A stretch of 64,000 bases of DNA from contig NZ_QNVV01000020.1 in NCBI RefSeq assembly GCF_003384725.1, positions 1 to 64,000 on the forward strand. The letters are read 5' to 3'. Made by a program: the position numbers and the translations under genes. Below the pieces are notes generated by a model. That model was not told where the DNA came from. It was given only the letters and a program-made list of their open reading frames with translations, and searched no databases. Below, piece after piece: positions 1 through 8,225 of the stretch (position 1 is the first letter of the stretch; each line of letters starts with the position of its first letter). Origin of the DNA: Chryseobacterium pennipullorum. Its GTDB lineage: Bacteria; Bacteroidota; Bacteroidia; Flavobacteriales; Weeksellaceae.

Positions 1-304
1 CTTTGCCAGCTCAACACGGTAGACTGCGCCGCGATATCGAACCGAATACAAGCTTCCCTTTGTGATATACATTCAGTTGCGATAGTTTTCAAAACTTTAG
101 CCTTAAACTTCAAGGAATAATTCCTGTTTTTTCTAGCTTGTAGCCCTGAGATTCCGTACTTGTTATAAAAACCTATCCACTTACGCAGATTACTCTCATT
201 GAATCCCTTTCTTTTGCTATAGATCCAATCGAACGATGAGAGTTTTTGTGAAGTTTAATACATTCTAGTTTAAACGCAACGCTAAATTTTTCTTTTTTAT
301 ACAT
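1..304 (-). pseudogene. IS3-type transposase OrfA fragment, frameshifted and cut by the window edge
   Basis: Read on the minus strand, an ATG at 304 opens with MYKKEKFSVAFKLECIKLHK and continues to SIAKERDS before hitting a stop. A one-base shift at the A/G-rich stretch restores a typical continuation (KGFNESNLRKWIGFYNKYG, then a second helix-turn-helix block ending REACIRFDIAAQS). This double-HTH layout is that of the first ORF of IS3-family transposases. The apparent single-base deletion lies inside the HTH domain, not at the usual OrfA/OrfB slippage site, so I read it as inactivated. The rest of the element is outside the window, so an intact second ORF cannot be excluded. Confidence 0.7.
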
Positions 305-310
305 AAAAAA

Positions 311-348
311 TGCCCCTAAAAAGTGTCTAACTTTTTGGGGGCAGTCCA
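311..348. mobile_element. Terminal inverted repeat of the IS3-type element
   Basis: The sequence just upstream of the transposase start forms an imperfect palindrome (TGCCCC..AAAAAGT / AACTTTTT..GGGGGCA) and ends in GGGGGCAGTCC. The outward end (minus strand, TGGACTGCCCCC...) resembles IS3-family ends. The boundary near 348 is inferred. No target-site duplication can be checked because the other end is off the window. Confidence 0.5.
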
Positions 349-464
349 ATTTTGTGGATTTTTTAATGGATCATTGGTTTTTTTAAGATTTTCTATTCTC
401 ATCGGCATAAGGTATGTGTTGCTCTTAAGTATCACGAAATTAATCATTTAGGTCCTTATAAAAT

Positions 465-496
465 AATAAGCCCGCAGAATTATGCTGCGGGCTTAT
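465..496 (-). terminator. Rho-independent terminator of the thioredoxin-family gene
   Basis: A perfect 13-bp inverted repeat (AATAAGCCCGCAG / CTGCGGGCTTATT) with a short A/T loop lies 20 bp past the stop of the minus-strand gene. The minus-strand transcript continues into a U-rich tail. Confidence 0.85.
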
Positions 497-515
497 TGTT
501 TCATATCATTATCCA

Positions 516-1676
516 TTAAAGGCTCTTCAGTAATTTTTCGGTATCAGAAGAATCCTGTCCGGAGCTTTTCGCCAGTTCAATAGACTTTTCAGCCCATATT
601 TTAGCATTCTTTTTATCCCCGATCTTATTATAAAGGTTAGCTAAAGTATCTGTATTGGCAAAACTCTCATCCTTCTTTACAGACTCCTGAGCCCAGGCAA
701 CAGCTTTTTCTAAAGAGGCCTTATTGCTTACGTTTTCGAAAAAATTCCAAGCCAGGGAATTCAATTCTCCGGAACTGGCGGATGAATAATCTTTATACAG
801 TTCAAGAACCAATTTTTCATACGTCGGAATATCTTTATTCTTCAGAGCTCTGTTGGCTTTCATTCTTTTGAATATTTTTTCAGCTTCCTCTTTGCTCAGA
901 AACTTTTGGGCGTCTGCCATGAAAAGGCTTTCATTCCATGTTTTCGTATCTGCGTTGTAAGCTTTTTGTGCTACCGTATTCAGCTTGATGTTTTTGTTGA
1001 TCTGCTCATACTTTTCTTCAGGAATAAGCTTTATAATTTCAGCCTTCTTATCCTGAAATATTTTATACAGGGAACTTTCCGTATTTTGAGTTCCGATAGT
1101 TAGCATTTGTACGTCTTCCTGATCCAGTGTTGGCTTCTGCTGAAAATAGCGGGTGAGTACTTTACCGGCAAATTCAGAATCGTTGTAGAGGGTAAGGCCG
1201 GCAAGATTTTTTAAAAATTCAGGATCTTTTTCTCCGTTTTCAAATTTTTGCTTTAGTGCGGTAAGCCTTTTACTTGGATCTTCAGCATCTTTTGCAAACT
1301 GAATAAAGTCATTTTCTTCAACATATCCCAGGGTTCTGTGTACGGTTTCCCCGTTTCCATCAATAAACAGATAGGTAGGAAATGCTTTTACATTATATTT
1401 TTTAGCCAGATCAATACCTTCCCCTTTTTCCATATCAATTTTAGCATTGATAAAGTGAGAATTATAATAGTCTCCCACTGTTTTCAACGGAAAGATATTT
1501 TTTACCATCAGTTTACATGGACCGCACCATGACGCATAGGCATCAATAAAGATCAGTTTGTTTTCTTTTTTTGCCTTGGCAAGGATAGAGGCAAAATTGC
1601 CATCCTCAAATTTAATGCCCTGTGCCCAGGCCAGTGCACTTATACATAAAGTAGAAAATATCGCTAATTTTTTCAT
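516..1676 (-). CDS. Secreted thioredoxin-fold protein with C-terminal helical repeats
   Basis: The 386-aa product begins with a signal peptide (MKKLAIFSTLCISALAWAQG), so it is probably periplasmic. Residues about 21-135 form a thioredoxin domain with the redox motif WCGPC (cysteines 51 and 54) and a cis-Pro region (AFPTYLFI). The remaining 250 residues look like TPR-type helices, with tetratricopeptide-like units near 300-380. Members of this architecture in Bacteroidota are annotated as thioredoxin family or DUF255-like proteins and probably reduce or shuffle disulfides of exported proteins; the partner is unknown. It is a single-gene unit with its own promoter (1696-1703) and terminator (465-496). 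Family assignment is firm, substrate is not. Confidence 0.85.
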   Translation of the reverse strand: MKKLAIFSTLCISALAWAQGIKFEDGNFASILAKAKKENKLIFIDAYASWCGPCKLMVKNIFPLKTVGDYYNSHFINAKIDMEKGEGIDLAKKYNVKAFPTYLFIDGNGETVHRTLGYVEENDFIQFAKDAEDPSKRLTALKQKFENGEKDPEFLKNLAGLTLYNDSEFAGKVLTRYFQQKPTLDQEDVQMLTIGTQNTESSLYKIFQDKKAEIIKLIPEEKYEQINKNIKLNTVAQKAYNADTKTWNESLFMADAQKFLSKEEAEKIFKRMKANRALKNKDIPTYEKLVLELYKDYSSASSGELNSLAWNFFENVSNKASLEKAVAWAQESVKKDESFANTDTLANLYNKIGDKKNAKIWAEKSIELAKSSGQDSSDTEKLLKSL

Positions 1677-1695
1677 AAAATCTTTTTATTCCCTG

Positions 1696-1703
1696 CAAAT
1701 GTA
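1696..1703 (-). promoter_or_regulatory. Bacteroidota-type -7 element for the thioredoxin-family gene
   Basis: On the minus strand TACATTTG matches the Bacteroidota -7 consensus TAnnTTTG and lies about 20 bp before the start codon. No clear TTTG was found at -33, so this is a moderate call. Confidence 0.45.
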
Positions 1704-1896
1704 AACAATATGATGACATCTGAGCCGTTCATATCGGAAATATTTGAGAAGGAACTTTGTTTTTCTGACAGAAATAGATCTTTAGAAAAGTTAAACATTT
1801 ATTATTTTAGACTTATTATTAAAATTAATGTAAAACTTAATTTTGGTTAAATGATTAAATTTCAATAGAATATTTTAATAAAAAATAAAATATTAG

Positions 1897-1904
1897 TAGT
1901 TTTG
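1897..1904 (+). promoter_or_regulatory. -7 element for the TPR/AraC regulator
   Basis: TAGTTTTG matches TAnnTTTG. It lies 21 bp before the GTG at 1925 and 72 bp before the ATG at 1976, in a very A+T-rich gap. The -33 element is not obvious. Confidence 0.45.
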
Positions 1905-1975
1905 TACGAAACAAAAAGACACCCGTGAAAATAATGATGAATTATTATAAAATAAAAGTAATAATTTGTTTTCGT

Positions 1976-3580
1976 ATGTCTAAAAATCTCCTGAAATTTT
2001 TGTTTTTTCTGACTGCAGCAGTTCCCTTATCTGCTCAGGAAAAAAATAATTTTGACCAGGCTTGTGAAAGAGCCTCTTCTATTACTGCCTACCAGAACTT
2101 ACCGAAAGCCATAAAGACAGCTGATTCCCTTTATATGTCGGCCCAAAAGCCTGTAGATAAGGTGAAGAGCCTGATGCTTTCTTCTGAACTGTACCACCAT
2201 GCAGGGGAATTTAAAAAAGCGATATGCTACAGCGAAAATGCACACTCGCTGATCAATCAGATTAACGACCCCGAGTGGATGGCACGTGTCAGCAAACTGC
2301 TGGGTAGACAGTACAGGCAGGTCGGGCTTTATGAAAGGTCCAAAAAATATACAATGAAAGGGCTGCATGCTTCAGCACAGATTTCAGATTTCCAAAAAAG
2401 CAATGAAGCGGCGGGTCTGCTGAACCAGGAGATGGCTTTTTACGAAATGGAACTTGGAAATTACGCCGATGCAGTGAAGTATATTGAACTTTCTCTGAAG
2501 CATTTCGAAAAAATTGACATCCTGAACGAAAACAAAACGGCAGCCGCTTCTTATCAGGTGCTGGGAGATGTTTATTTTAAGCTTAATGATTATTCCCTGT
2601 CGGAAAACTATTACAGAAGAGCAGAAGAACTCCTTAAAAAAGGAAGTTGTACGCTGGGGCTGGTGTATAATGGACTGGGGGGTATACGCCTGAAACAAAA
2701 GAACTGGAAAGACGCTGAGCTGTATCTGAAGAAAGCCGAAAAAATAGCGGATACTTCCCGGAGTCTTACCCTTAAAAAAGCAGTATACTCCAATATCAAC
2801 GATTATTATGAAGGGATAGGAGATAATTTTAAAGCTTCCTTATATGCGGTGAAATATGTACGTGCCTATGACAGTATTGCAGCCCGCGATCAGGAATTTA
2901 CCAGGAAAGCCTTTATCAATTCCGGAAATAAAAGCAGTAAAAAAAGTGGCCAGATGAATGTGGTGAAGAATACAGCCATTATCGTATTGATGGGATCACT
3001 CATAGGATTGATTATTTTCTTCAGGTTAAAACAGAAAAAGCAGCGCTCAAAATTCCGAAATATTATAAGAACCCAACTGCGGCTGATCAGCAACCGGAGT
3101 ATTGTATCTCTTCCATCGGAAGACTATGAATTCTCCAACATCTCTGTAGAAGAAATTGATGAAAAGGACAGTGAGAAAGACAGAAAAAGAAATGAATCTC
3201 TGATGACCTCGGAGACAGAATCTAAGCTGCTTGAGCTTCTGGAAGAGTTTGAAAAAGGTGAGCTTTTTAATAACAAGGGAATGTCTCTGTCTTTTCTGGC
3301 AGGAGAACTCAATACCAATACAAAATATCTTTCGTATGTGATCAATCAGCATAAAAGTGCTGACTTCAAAACGTATATCAACCGGTTAAGGATTAATTAT
3401 ATTGTAGATAAGCTCATCAACGATGAAAAATACAGGCAGTATAAAATCAGTATTTTGGCCGATGAATGCGGCTTTTCTTCCCACAGTAAATTCGCTGCAG
3501 TCTTCAAAGCGGTTACCGATTTTTCGCCATCAGCCTATATTAAATACCTGGACACTGAAAAGCCCTCTGACAGAAAATAG
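1976..3580 (+). CDS. TPR sensor with membrane segment and C-terminal AraC-type DNA-binding domain
   Basis: The protein is 534 aa from the ATG at 1976, whose N-terminus (MSKNLLKFLFFLTAAVPLSA) is a good signal sequence. A GTG at 1925 in the same frame would add 17 residues and spoil it, so I prefer 1976. Residues to about 320 are tetratricopeptide repeats (for example YADAVKYIELSLKHFEKI). A single transmembrane helix follows (NTAIIVLMGSLIGLIIFF), then a charged linker and an AraC-type HTH (NTKYLSYVINQHK...ILADECGFSSHSKFAAVFKA). The topology implies a one-component membrane regulator with periplasmic TPRs and a cytoplasmic DNA-binding domain. This architecture is frequent in Chryseobacterium. 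The target genes and signal are unknown. Confidence 0.85.
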   Translation: MSKNLLKFLFFLTAAVPLSAQEKNNFDQACERASSITAYQNLPKAIKTADSLYMSAQKPVDKVKSLMLSSELYHHAGEFKKAICYSENAHSLINQINDPEWMARVSKLLGRQYRQVGLYERSKKYTMKGLHASAQISDFQKSNEAAGLLNQEMAFYEMELGNYADAVKYIELSLKHFEKIDILNENKTAAASYQVLGDVYFKLNDYSLSENYYRRAEELLKKGSCTLGLVYNGLGGIRLKQKNWKDAELYLKKAEKIADTSRSLTLKKAVYSNINDYYEGIGDNFKASLYAVKYVRAYDSIAARDQEFTRKAFINSGNKSSKKSGQMNVVKNTAIIVLMGSLIGLIIFFRLKQKKQRSKFRNIIRTQLRLISNRSIVSLPSEDYEFSNISVEEIDEKDSEKDRKRNESLMTSETESKLLELLEEFEKGELFNNKGMSLSFLAGELNTNTKYLSYVINQHKSADFKTYINRLRINYIVDKLINDEKYRQYKISILADECGFSSHSKFAAVFKAVTDFSPSAYIKYLDTEKPSDRK

Positions 3581-3684
3581 CCATTTTCGTGAAAATGATT
3601 AGCTGGAGGCCGTTTTTCCCATTCTGTCTTGCTGTTTTCATGAAAATGGATAACCTATTATTTTATGTGAAGCTCCTGCTCGCC

Positions 3685-3692
3685 TATCTTTG
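3685..3692 (+). promoter_or_regulatory. -7 element ahead of a small interrupted ORF
   Basis: TATCTTTG matches the Bacteroidota -7 consensus exactly. An ATG follows 17 bp later at 3709, the usual spacing for a short-leader transcript. Confidence 0.4.
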
Positions 3693-3708
3693 CTTCAGTT
3701 AAAGGGAT

Positions 3709-3924
3709 ATGAATACCATCGTCAAGACGTTTATCACTTTTATTGATGAAGATCTGTCATTTCTTCAGAAATAAGATATACTACGATATCAAATCAACCA
3801 TGAAACTTCTGATAGGGAACACGTGTATATTTCGCTGCCTGAGATAGCCACGGTTCCTGTTTTTTATCCTCCGGAACCCGTGTTTCGGTCAAATGAGAAC
3901 ATACCTTTTTATGATACCGTATAA
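3709..3924 (+). pseudogene. Small ORF interrupted by one in-frame TAA
   Basis: From the ATG at 3709 the frame reads MNTIVKTFITFIDEDLSFLQK, meets a TAA at 3772-3774, and then stays open in the same frame for a further 49 codons. That part includes YISLPEIATVPVFYPPEP and ends at the TAA at 3922. A consensus -7 element lies upstream and a hairpin with a T-run directly follows. I recognise no family. It could be a decayed small gene of about 71 aa, or a real 21-aa peptide followed by chance open frame. Confidence 0.35.
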
Positions 3925-3925
3925 T

Positions 3926-3952
3926 CGGGGTTGATTGCCCGGTTTTTTTTCA
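3926..3952 (+). terminator. Terminator after the small interrupted ORF
   Basis: A short GC stem (CGGG / CCCG, loop GTTGATTG) is followed directly by eight T residues on the plus strand. Confidence 0.6.
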
Positions 3953-3971
3953 GTCAAGTTTTTTTAAGTGC

Positions 3972-3996
3972 AAATCCGCAGAACTTCTGCGGATTT
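3972..3996 (-). terminator. Hairpin at the 3' end of the lipoprotein gene
   Basis: A 12-bp inverted repeat (AAATCCGCAGAA / TTCTGCGGATTT) lies 7 bp past the minus-strand stop. It has no long T-run on either side, so it may act as an mRNA 3' end rather than a textbook terminator. Confidence 0.5.
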
Positions 3997-4002
3997 GTGA
4001 CT

Positions 4003-4212
4003 TTATTTTGTGGTTGTACTGTCGGTTTTGGCTTTTGAAGAATCAGGAATTGCTGATACAGGTTCAGAATTGGCTACAGCAGAATCTCCCATTTTATTTC
4101 TCAGAGAATCCTTGTTGTGAGAATCTTTAAACTCTTCTCTTTTTTCCTTGTTCTGAGCACAGCTTCCCAGAAAGAGAAGGCCGAAGAATGCTCCTATCCA
4201 TAATTTTTTCAT
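4003..4212 (-). CDS. Small lipoprotein
   Basis: The start is set at 4212 because MKKLWIGAFFGLLFLGSC is a clean lipoprotein signal with a lipobox (LGSC); the longer in-frame start at 4242 would place ten residues in front of it. The mature part is about 50 residues, highly charged and Ser/Thr-rich (KEKREEF..., then SKAKTDSTTTK), with no fold I recognise. Its composition resembles the neighbouring lipoprotein at 4419-4640, which may be a distant paralog. A good promoter lies upstream. It is probably anchored in an outer or inner membrane leaflet; function unknown. Confidence 0.75.
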   Translation of the reverse strand: MKKLWIGAFFGLLFLGSCAQNKEKREEFKDSHNKDSLRNKMGDSAVANSEPVSAIPDSSKAKTDSTTTK

Positions 4213-4239
4213 AATACTAATTTTAATGTTGGTCATGAT

Positions 4240-4267
4240 CAAATATAGTGATTTTTATAAAGACAAA
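4240..4267 (-). promoter_or_regulatory. Bacteroidota promoter for the small lipoprotein at 4003-4212
   Basis: On the minus strand TTTG (4264-4267) and TATATTTG (4240-4247) are separated by 16 bp, close to the expected -33/-7 arrangement. The lipoprotein start codon follows 28 bp downstream, which supports the start at 4212. Confidence 0.6.
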
Positions 4268-4352
4268 GTGAATCATTTTAATAGGTTTGATTTGCCCTGG
4301 TCTACCTTTACCAATGAAGATCATTCTGTCTTCTTGGTTGTTTCTATGACCC

Positions 4353-4387
4353 AACAAAAAAATCTGCAGTATTTTCACCTGCAGATT
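4353..4387 (-). terminator. Terminator of the lipoprotein gene at 4419-4640
   Basis: AATCTGCAG / CTGCAGATT stem with a 9-nt loop, followed on the minus strand by TTTTTGTTGG. It lies 31 bp past the stop codon. Confidence 0.8.
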
Positions 4388-4418
4388 CTCCATTTTTAAA
4401 TTAAACGTATAATAAATA

Positions 4419-4640
4419 CTATTTGACAGGAGGTGTTGTCGCCGAATCCATTTTCATCTTGATGCTATCAGGATTTGTCATTTTCGTCGTCATTGTATCA
4501 GTGGCAGCAGGAGATACTTTTCTTTGCGTATCATCTACTTTTACCGAGTCACGATTACTTGTTGACATTGTCGATTCTTTGCTTCCACAGCTCACAGCAA
4601 ATAAACTTATACCGATTGCTGCTATCAAAAACTTTTTCAT
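4419..4640 (-). CDS. Small lipoprotein, Ser/Thr/Met-rich
   Basis: The 73-aa product starts with a lipoprotein signal (MKKFLIAAIGISLFAVSC) and the cysteine is followed by GSKES. The mature region is low-complexity and rich in Thr, Ser, Asp and Met (TMTTKMTNPDSIKMKMDSA), probably disordered. Similar length and composition to the lipoprotein at 4003-4212 suggest a duplicated pair, but each has its own 3' hairpin. No domain was recognised and the function is unknown. Confidence 0.75.
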   Translation of the reverse strand: MKKFLIAAIGISLFAVSCGSKESTMSTSNRDSVKVDDTQRKVSPAATDTMTTKMTNPDSIKMKMDSATTPPVK

Positions 4641-4880
4641 ACAATTTTATTTTGGGGTGTATTAGTAAAAAATCAATAATTATTCCTAATTGAGTTTATA
4701 ATCTTTAAAGTAAATGTAAATTTTGTTAAAATATGTTAGGTTGTGATCAAATAGGAGGGGGAATAAATAGTTCCGCACATTCCTTTTACGCATCAACTGT
4801 CCATTATCCTTATCGTCCATCATCTAATTTCCAATATATATACGTTTGTATCTATGCTGATTGATCCTTCTATTAAAAAT
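4641..4880. other. Non-coding gap
   Basis: About 240 bp of A+T-rich sequence between the lipoprotein start and the pruA terminator. It must contain the lipoprotein promoter, but no exact TAnnTTTG was seen in the right place. Nothing else was recognised. Confidence 0.4.
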
Positions 4881-4910
4881 AAAAAGCCCCGGAATTTCGA
4901 TTCCGGGGCT
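4881..4910 (-). terminator. pruA terminator
   Basis: A 10-bp stem (AGCCCCGGAA / TTCCGGGGCT) with a 6-nt loop. On the minus strand it runs into TTTTTATTTTTAATA. It lies 43 bp past the pruA stop. Confidence 0.9.
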
Positions 4911-4952
4911 GTATGTAAGAACAGGCAATCTTTACCTGTTATACCTTATTGA

Positions 4953-6578
4953 TTATCCTAAGTATGGATATTTGTAGTCTTTAGGAGAAACGAAAGTTTC
5001 CTTAATACTTCTTACAGAAGTCCATCTCAGAAGATTCATTTTAGAACCTGCTTTATCGTTGGTACCTGAAGCTCTACCACCACCGAAAGGCTGCTGTCCT
5101 ACTACGGCACCTGTTGGTTTATCATTGATGTAGAAGTTTCCTGATGCGTTTTCCAAAGCCTTATAAGCTTCATCAATAGCGTAACGGTCTTGTGAGAACA
5201 CTGATCCGGTAAGGGAATAAGGAGAAGATGAATCCACTAACTGAAGCGTTTCTTTCCAATCCTTGTCTTCATAAACATATACTGATAAGATAGGGCCGAA
5301 GATTTCTTCCACCATACTTTCGTACTGAGGGTTGGTCGTTTCAATGACAGTTGGGTGTACAAACCATCCTTTAGCATCATCACATTTACCACCGATCGCC
5401 ACTGTAGCTTCACCTGAAGCGTTGGCTCTCTCGATATATCCTTTACATTTTTCGAAAGAATTTTTGTCGATTACTGCATTGATGAAGTTCGATGGATCTT
5501 CAGGAGAACCGATTTTGATCGTACTCATCTGAGCTTCCATCACTTTTTTCACATCAGCCCAAAGAGATTTAGGCACATAAGCTCTTGAAGCTGCAGAACA
5601 TTTTTGTCCCTGATATTCGAAAGCTCCTCTTACCAAAGCAGTAGCTACCGCTTCTACATTGGCAGACGGGTGAGCGATAACGAAATCTTTACCACCGGTT
5701 TCACCCACGATTCTTGGGTATGTTCTGTAGTTGTGGATATTGTCACCAATCATTTTCCACATTCCCTGGAATACTTTTGTAGAACCTGTAAAGTGAAGTC
5801 CTGCAAAATCACGGTGTGCCAATACTTTTTCAGCAGTTTCTTTTCCGTCCGTAAAGATCATGTTGATCACCCCTGCAGGAAGACCCGCTTCCGTTAATAC
5901 ATCCATGATTACTTTTGCAGAATATACCTGCTTATCAGAAGGTTTCCAAACCACTACATTTCCCAGCATCGCCATACACGTTGGAAGATTTCCTGAGATG
6001 GCCGTAAAGTTGAACGGGGTTACTGCAAAGCAGAATCCTTCCAGCGGTCTGTACTCAACACGGTTCCAGATTCCATTATCAGAAACCGGCTGCTCAGCAT
6101 ACATTTCCGTCATGAATTCTACGTTGAATCTTAAGAAGTCGATGAACTCACACGCGGAATCAATTTCAGCCTGGTGTACATTTTTAGACTGTCCGATCAT
6201 CGTTGCTGCATTGATTACATCTCTGTAAGGTCCTGCCAAAAGATCAGCTGCCTTTAAGAAGATAGCTGCACGTTGTTCCCAGCCCAGTTCATTCCATTCT
6301 TTTTTAGCTGCCAATGCCGCATTGATAGCGTCATCCACATGCTGCATACCCCCTTTATAGTAAAATCCGAAGTCATGAGCATGATCCTGAGGAGACTGAA
6401 GCTGTACTTTCTCATCAGTTTTCACTTCTTTTCCGTTGATAACCATTGGAATTTCCACCTTTTCAGACCACATCTTTTTATAAGTGGCAATAAGGCTTTT
6501 AACTTCTGGAGAACCCGGTACATAAGAATTTACCGGCTCATTTACCGCTAAGGGCACTTGCGAAATTGCTTTTGACAT
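4953..6578 (-). CDS. pruA: L-glutamate gamma-semialdehyde dehydrogenase (1-pyrroline-5-carboxylate dehydrogenase)
   Basis: The 541-aa length fits the stand-alone P5C dehydrogenase of Bacteroidota and eukaryotes rather than bifunctional PutA. The enzyme oxidises glutamate semialdehyde to glutamate with NAD+ in the second step of proline catabolism, in the cytoplasm. The aldehyde dehydrogenase signatures are intact: VTPFNFTAISGN (about 187-197), the catalytic Glu in VGETGGKDF (Glu293) and the nucleophile Cys in GQKCSAASRAY (Cys327). C-terminal KPTGAVVGQQPFGGGRASGT is the conserved substrate and oligomerisation region of the family. No proline dehydrogenase gene lies nearby. Single-gene unit with a recognisable promoter and strong terminator. 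Confidence 0.95.
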   Translation of the reverse strand: MSKAISQVPLAVNEPVNSYVPGSPEVKSLIATYKKMWSEKVEIPMVINGKEVKTDEKVQLQSPQDHAHDFGFYYKGGMQHVDDAINAALAAKKEWNELGWEQRAAIFLKAADLLAGPYRDVINAATMIGQSKNVHQAEIDSACEFIDFLRFNVEFMTEMYAEQPVSDNGIWNRVEYRPLEGFCFAVTPFNFTAISGNLPTCMAMLGNVVVWKPSDKQVYSAKVIMDVLTEAGLPAGVINMIFTDGKETAEKVLAHRDFAGLHFTGSTKVFQGMWKMIGDNIHNYRTYPRIVGETGGKDFVIAHPSANVEAVATALVRGAFEYQGQKCSAASRAYVPKSLWADVKKVMEAQMSTIKIGSPEDPSNFINAVIDKNSFEKCKGYIERANASGEATVAIGGKCDDAKGWFVHPTVIETTNPQYESMVEEIFGPILSVYVYEDKDWKETLQLVDSSSPYSLTGSVFSQDRYAIDEAYKALENASGNFYINDKPTGAVVGQQPFGGGRASGTNDKAGSKMNLLRWTSVRSIKETFVSPKDYKYPYLG

Positions 6579-6619
6579 ATTACGTTGTATTATTTTTTTT
6601 ATTAAATAAGTATGTTATA

Positions 6620-6627
6620 CAAATTTA
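6620..6627 (-). promoter_or_regulatory. -7 element of the pruA promoter
   Basis: TAAATTTG on the minus strand matches TAnnTTTG, 41 bp before the pruA ATG. A TTTC-rich stretch lies about 20 bp further upstream in place of a perfect TTTG. Confidence 0.5.
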
Positions 6628-6913
6628 CAATATTTATAAGGAAAGAAAAAATACCGCGTCTTTTTATGAAATAAACTTTATGTACAATGAATCATGGAAT
6701 AATCCAGTTTTTTTCATCAAAAATGTAAAATCTTAAATGTTTTTATCTGATGTTTTGAAAATGATAACGATTTGCATGAGAGTCTTGCAATATAACCCAG
6801 AAGAATAGTGGAAGAGCTACTGCAATTAATAGAGTGGGCTTAAGTCCTGTGAATAAAGGTTTTTTGGGAATATTAATTTTCGGTAAAAATCCTTTAATGT
6901 GATAATGAAAAAT
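6628..6913. other. Non-coding gap
   Basis: About 285 bp between the pruA promoter and the end of the topoisomerase gene. I see no ORF with coding character and no clear hairpin with a T-run. No terminator for the topoisomerase gene was found here. Confidence 0.4.
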
Positions 6914-8020
6914 CTACATCTTCTCATTTTCGAGAATCTTCAGAACAAGCCGTTCTTCCTGGGTAAGGCTTGCTTTTCCGTCATTTTCTTCGATGACTTC
7001 CAGCTCGTCCAGGTATTTTTTAATGGTATTGTTTTCGTAAAGATTGATGACCAATGGGTGCACGTAGTATTTTCTGCAGACGGCCGATGTATTTCCGAGA
7101 TGTTCTGCAACCATATCGAGCGCTTCTTTTACTTTCTTCTTGTATTCGGAATTATTTTCCGCATAGCCTATTTCTTTAAAAGCAATAAGAGCACTCACGG
7201 TCCCGGACCAGGTTCTGAAATCCTTAGCAGTAAAATCATCACCGCTTATTTCCTTAATATATTCATTCACCATTCCGGAATCTACCGAATGGCGGTTTCC
7301 CTCATCATCCAAATATTGAAAAAGTTCCTTTCCCGGAATTTCTTTGCATTTCTGAACCAGCCTTGCCAGTCTTTTGCTCCGGAGGTCAACATGGTGCATG
7401 ATGCCTTTTTTTCCTTTGAATGAAAAAATGATCTTCTGTCCTTTTACCTCCACGTGCTTATCTTTTAAAGTAGTAAGCCCGAAGGATCCATACAATTTTT
7501 CATAGATATTATTTCCGATACGGATATTGGTTCTCTGCATCAGGCTGACTATCAATGCAAGTATTTTTCGTTTTTCAAAGTTTCTCAGCGCAAGATCCTG
7601 CTCTACCTGAAGCCTGATATCCGGCAGGGCATATCCAAACTGAAGCATCCTGTAAAACTTCGTATGATTTCTCAGGGCACTCCATAGGGGATGATAGCGG
7701 TACTGCTTTCTCCTTTTCGCATCCAGACCTGTGGCCTGAAGATGGCCGTTTTCAAGGGCGCAGATCCAAACATTTTCCCAGGCTGGAGGGATGACCAGCT
7801 TGTTAATTCTTGCGATCTCATCCTTATTCACAATCTTCTCACCATCTTTGTAATAAGAATACTTTTTTCCCGTTTTCTTACGGGTGATTCCGGCCGTTTC
7901 TGCATCGGTGGTATATACAAGATGTACCGCCTTTGCAGAAGCTTCCGGGTCCTTCATGATTTTAACAATCTTTGACGGCCTCAGATGGGAAATGATTTCT
8001 AGATCTGTATTCTTCTCCAT
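6914..8020 (-). CDS. DNA topoisomerase IB (poxvirus/eukaryotic type)
   Basis: This 368-aa protein has the size and motifs of bacterial type IB topoisomerases, which relax supercoils through a 3'-phosphotyrosine intermediate without ATP. An N-terminal DNA-clamp domain (about 30-115, containing LVIPPAWENVWIC) precedes the catalytic core. Candidate catalytic residues are the arginines in QRTNIRIGN (163/167), a lysine in the following beta-hairpin, Arg269 in DFRTWSGT, and the nucleophile Tyr319 in CRKYYVHP. The C-terminal tail is acidic and helical. It stands alone, with a small membrane-protein gene just upstream. Many soil bacteria carry this enzyme as an accessory topoisomerase. Confidence 0.92.
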   Translation of the reverse strand: MEKNTDLEIISHLRPSKIVKIMKDPEASAKAVHLVYTTDAETAGITRKKTGKKYSYYKDGEKIVNKDEIARINKLVIPPAWENVWICALENGHLQATGLDAKRRKQYRYHPLWSALRNHTKFYRMLQFGYALPDIRLQVEQDLALRNFEKRKILALIVSLMQRTNIRIGNNIYEKLYGSFGLTTLKDKHVEVKGQKIIFSFKGKKGIMHHVDLRSKRLARLVQKCKEIPGKELFQYLDDEGNRHSVDSGMVNEYIKEISGDDFTAKDFRTWSGTVSALIAFKEIGYAENNSEYKKKVKEALDMVAEHLGNTSAVCRKYYVHPLVINLYENNTIKKYLDELEVIEENDGKASLTQEERLVLKILENEKM

Positions 8021-8029
8021 AAGACATGG

Positions 8030-8197
8030 TTAAGAGTTTTTACCCCTCGAAAAAATCAGTAAAAGAATCACTACAACTGCACAGACCAGGATAATTCCCC
8101 ACCACATTCCGGCTTTAAAGACTGTTTCTACTGCTTCACAACTTGTTAAGGTTGATAATATTAATATCGTAATACTGTAAAAGCTTAACTTTTTCAT
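8030..8197 (-). CDS. 55-aa lipoprotein-like membrane peptide
   Basis: An ATG at 8197 opens a 55-codon frame ending at 8030. It has a lipoprotein signal (MKKLSFYSITILILSTLTSC), then EAVETVFKAGMWWG, then a strongly hydrophobic helix (IILVCAVVVILLLIF) and a basic tail (SRGKNS). This signal-plus-single-TM layout is seen in many short Bacteroidota proteins of unknown role. It lies 9 bp upstream of the topoisomerase start on the same strand, so the two may be cotranscribed. Small but with convincing coding character. Confidence 0.65.
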   Translation of the reverse strand: MKKLSFYSITILILSTLTSCEAVETVFKAGMWWGIILVCAVVVILLLIFSRGKNS

Positions 8198-8225
8198 AGG
8201 TATATATTTTTAATTTGGTATCGGT

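Noticed and set aside
4423..4693. Plus-strand open frames across the small lipoprotein gene
   Set aside because: They are the reverse reading of a low-complexity lipoprotein on the other strand, and they have no start context or family pattern.
6273..6551. Plus-strand frames within pruA
   Set aside because: They are antisense shadows of a long, motif-complete dehydrogenase gene.
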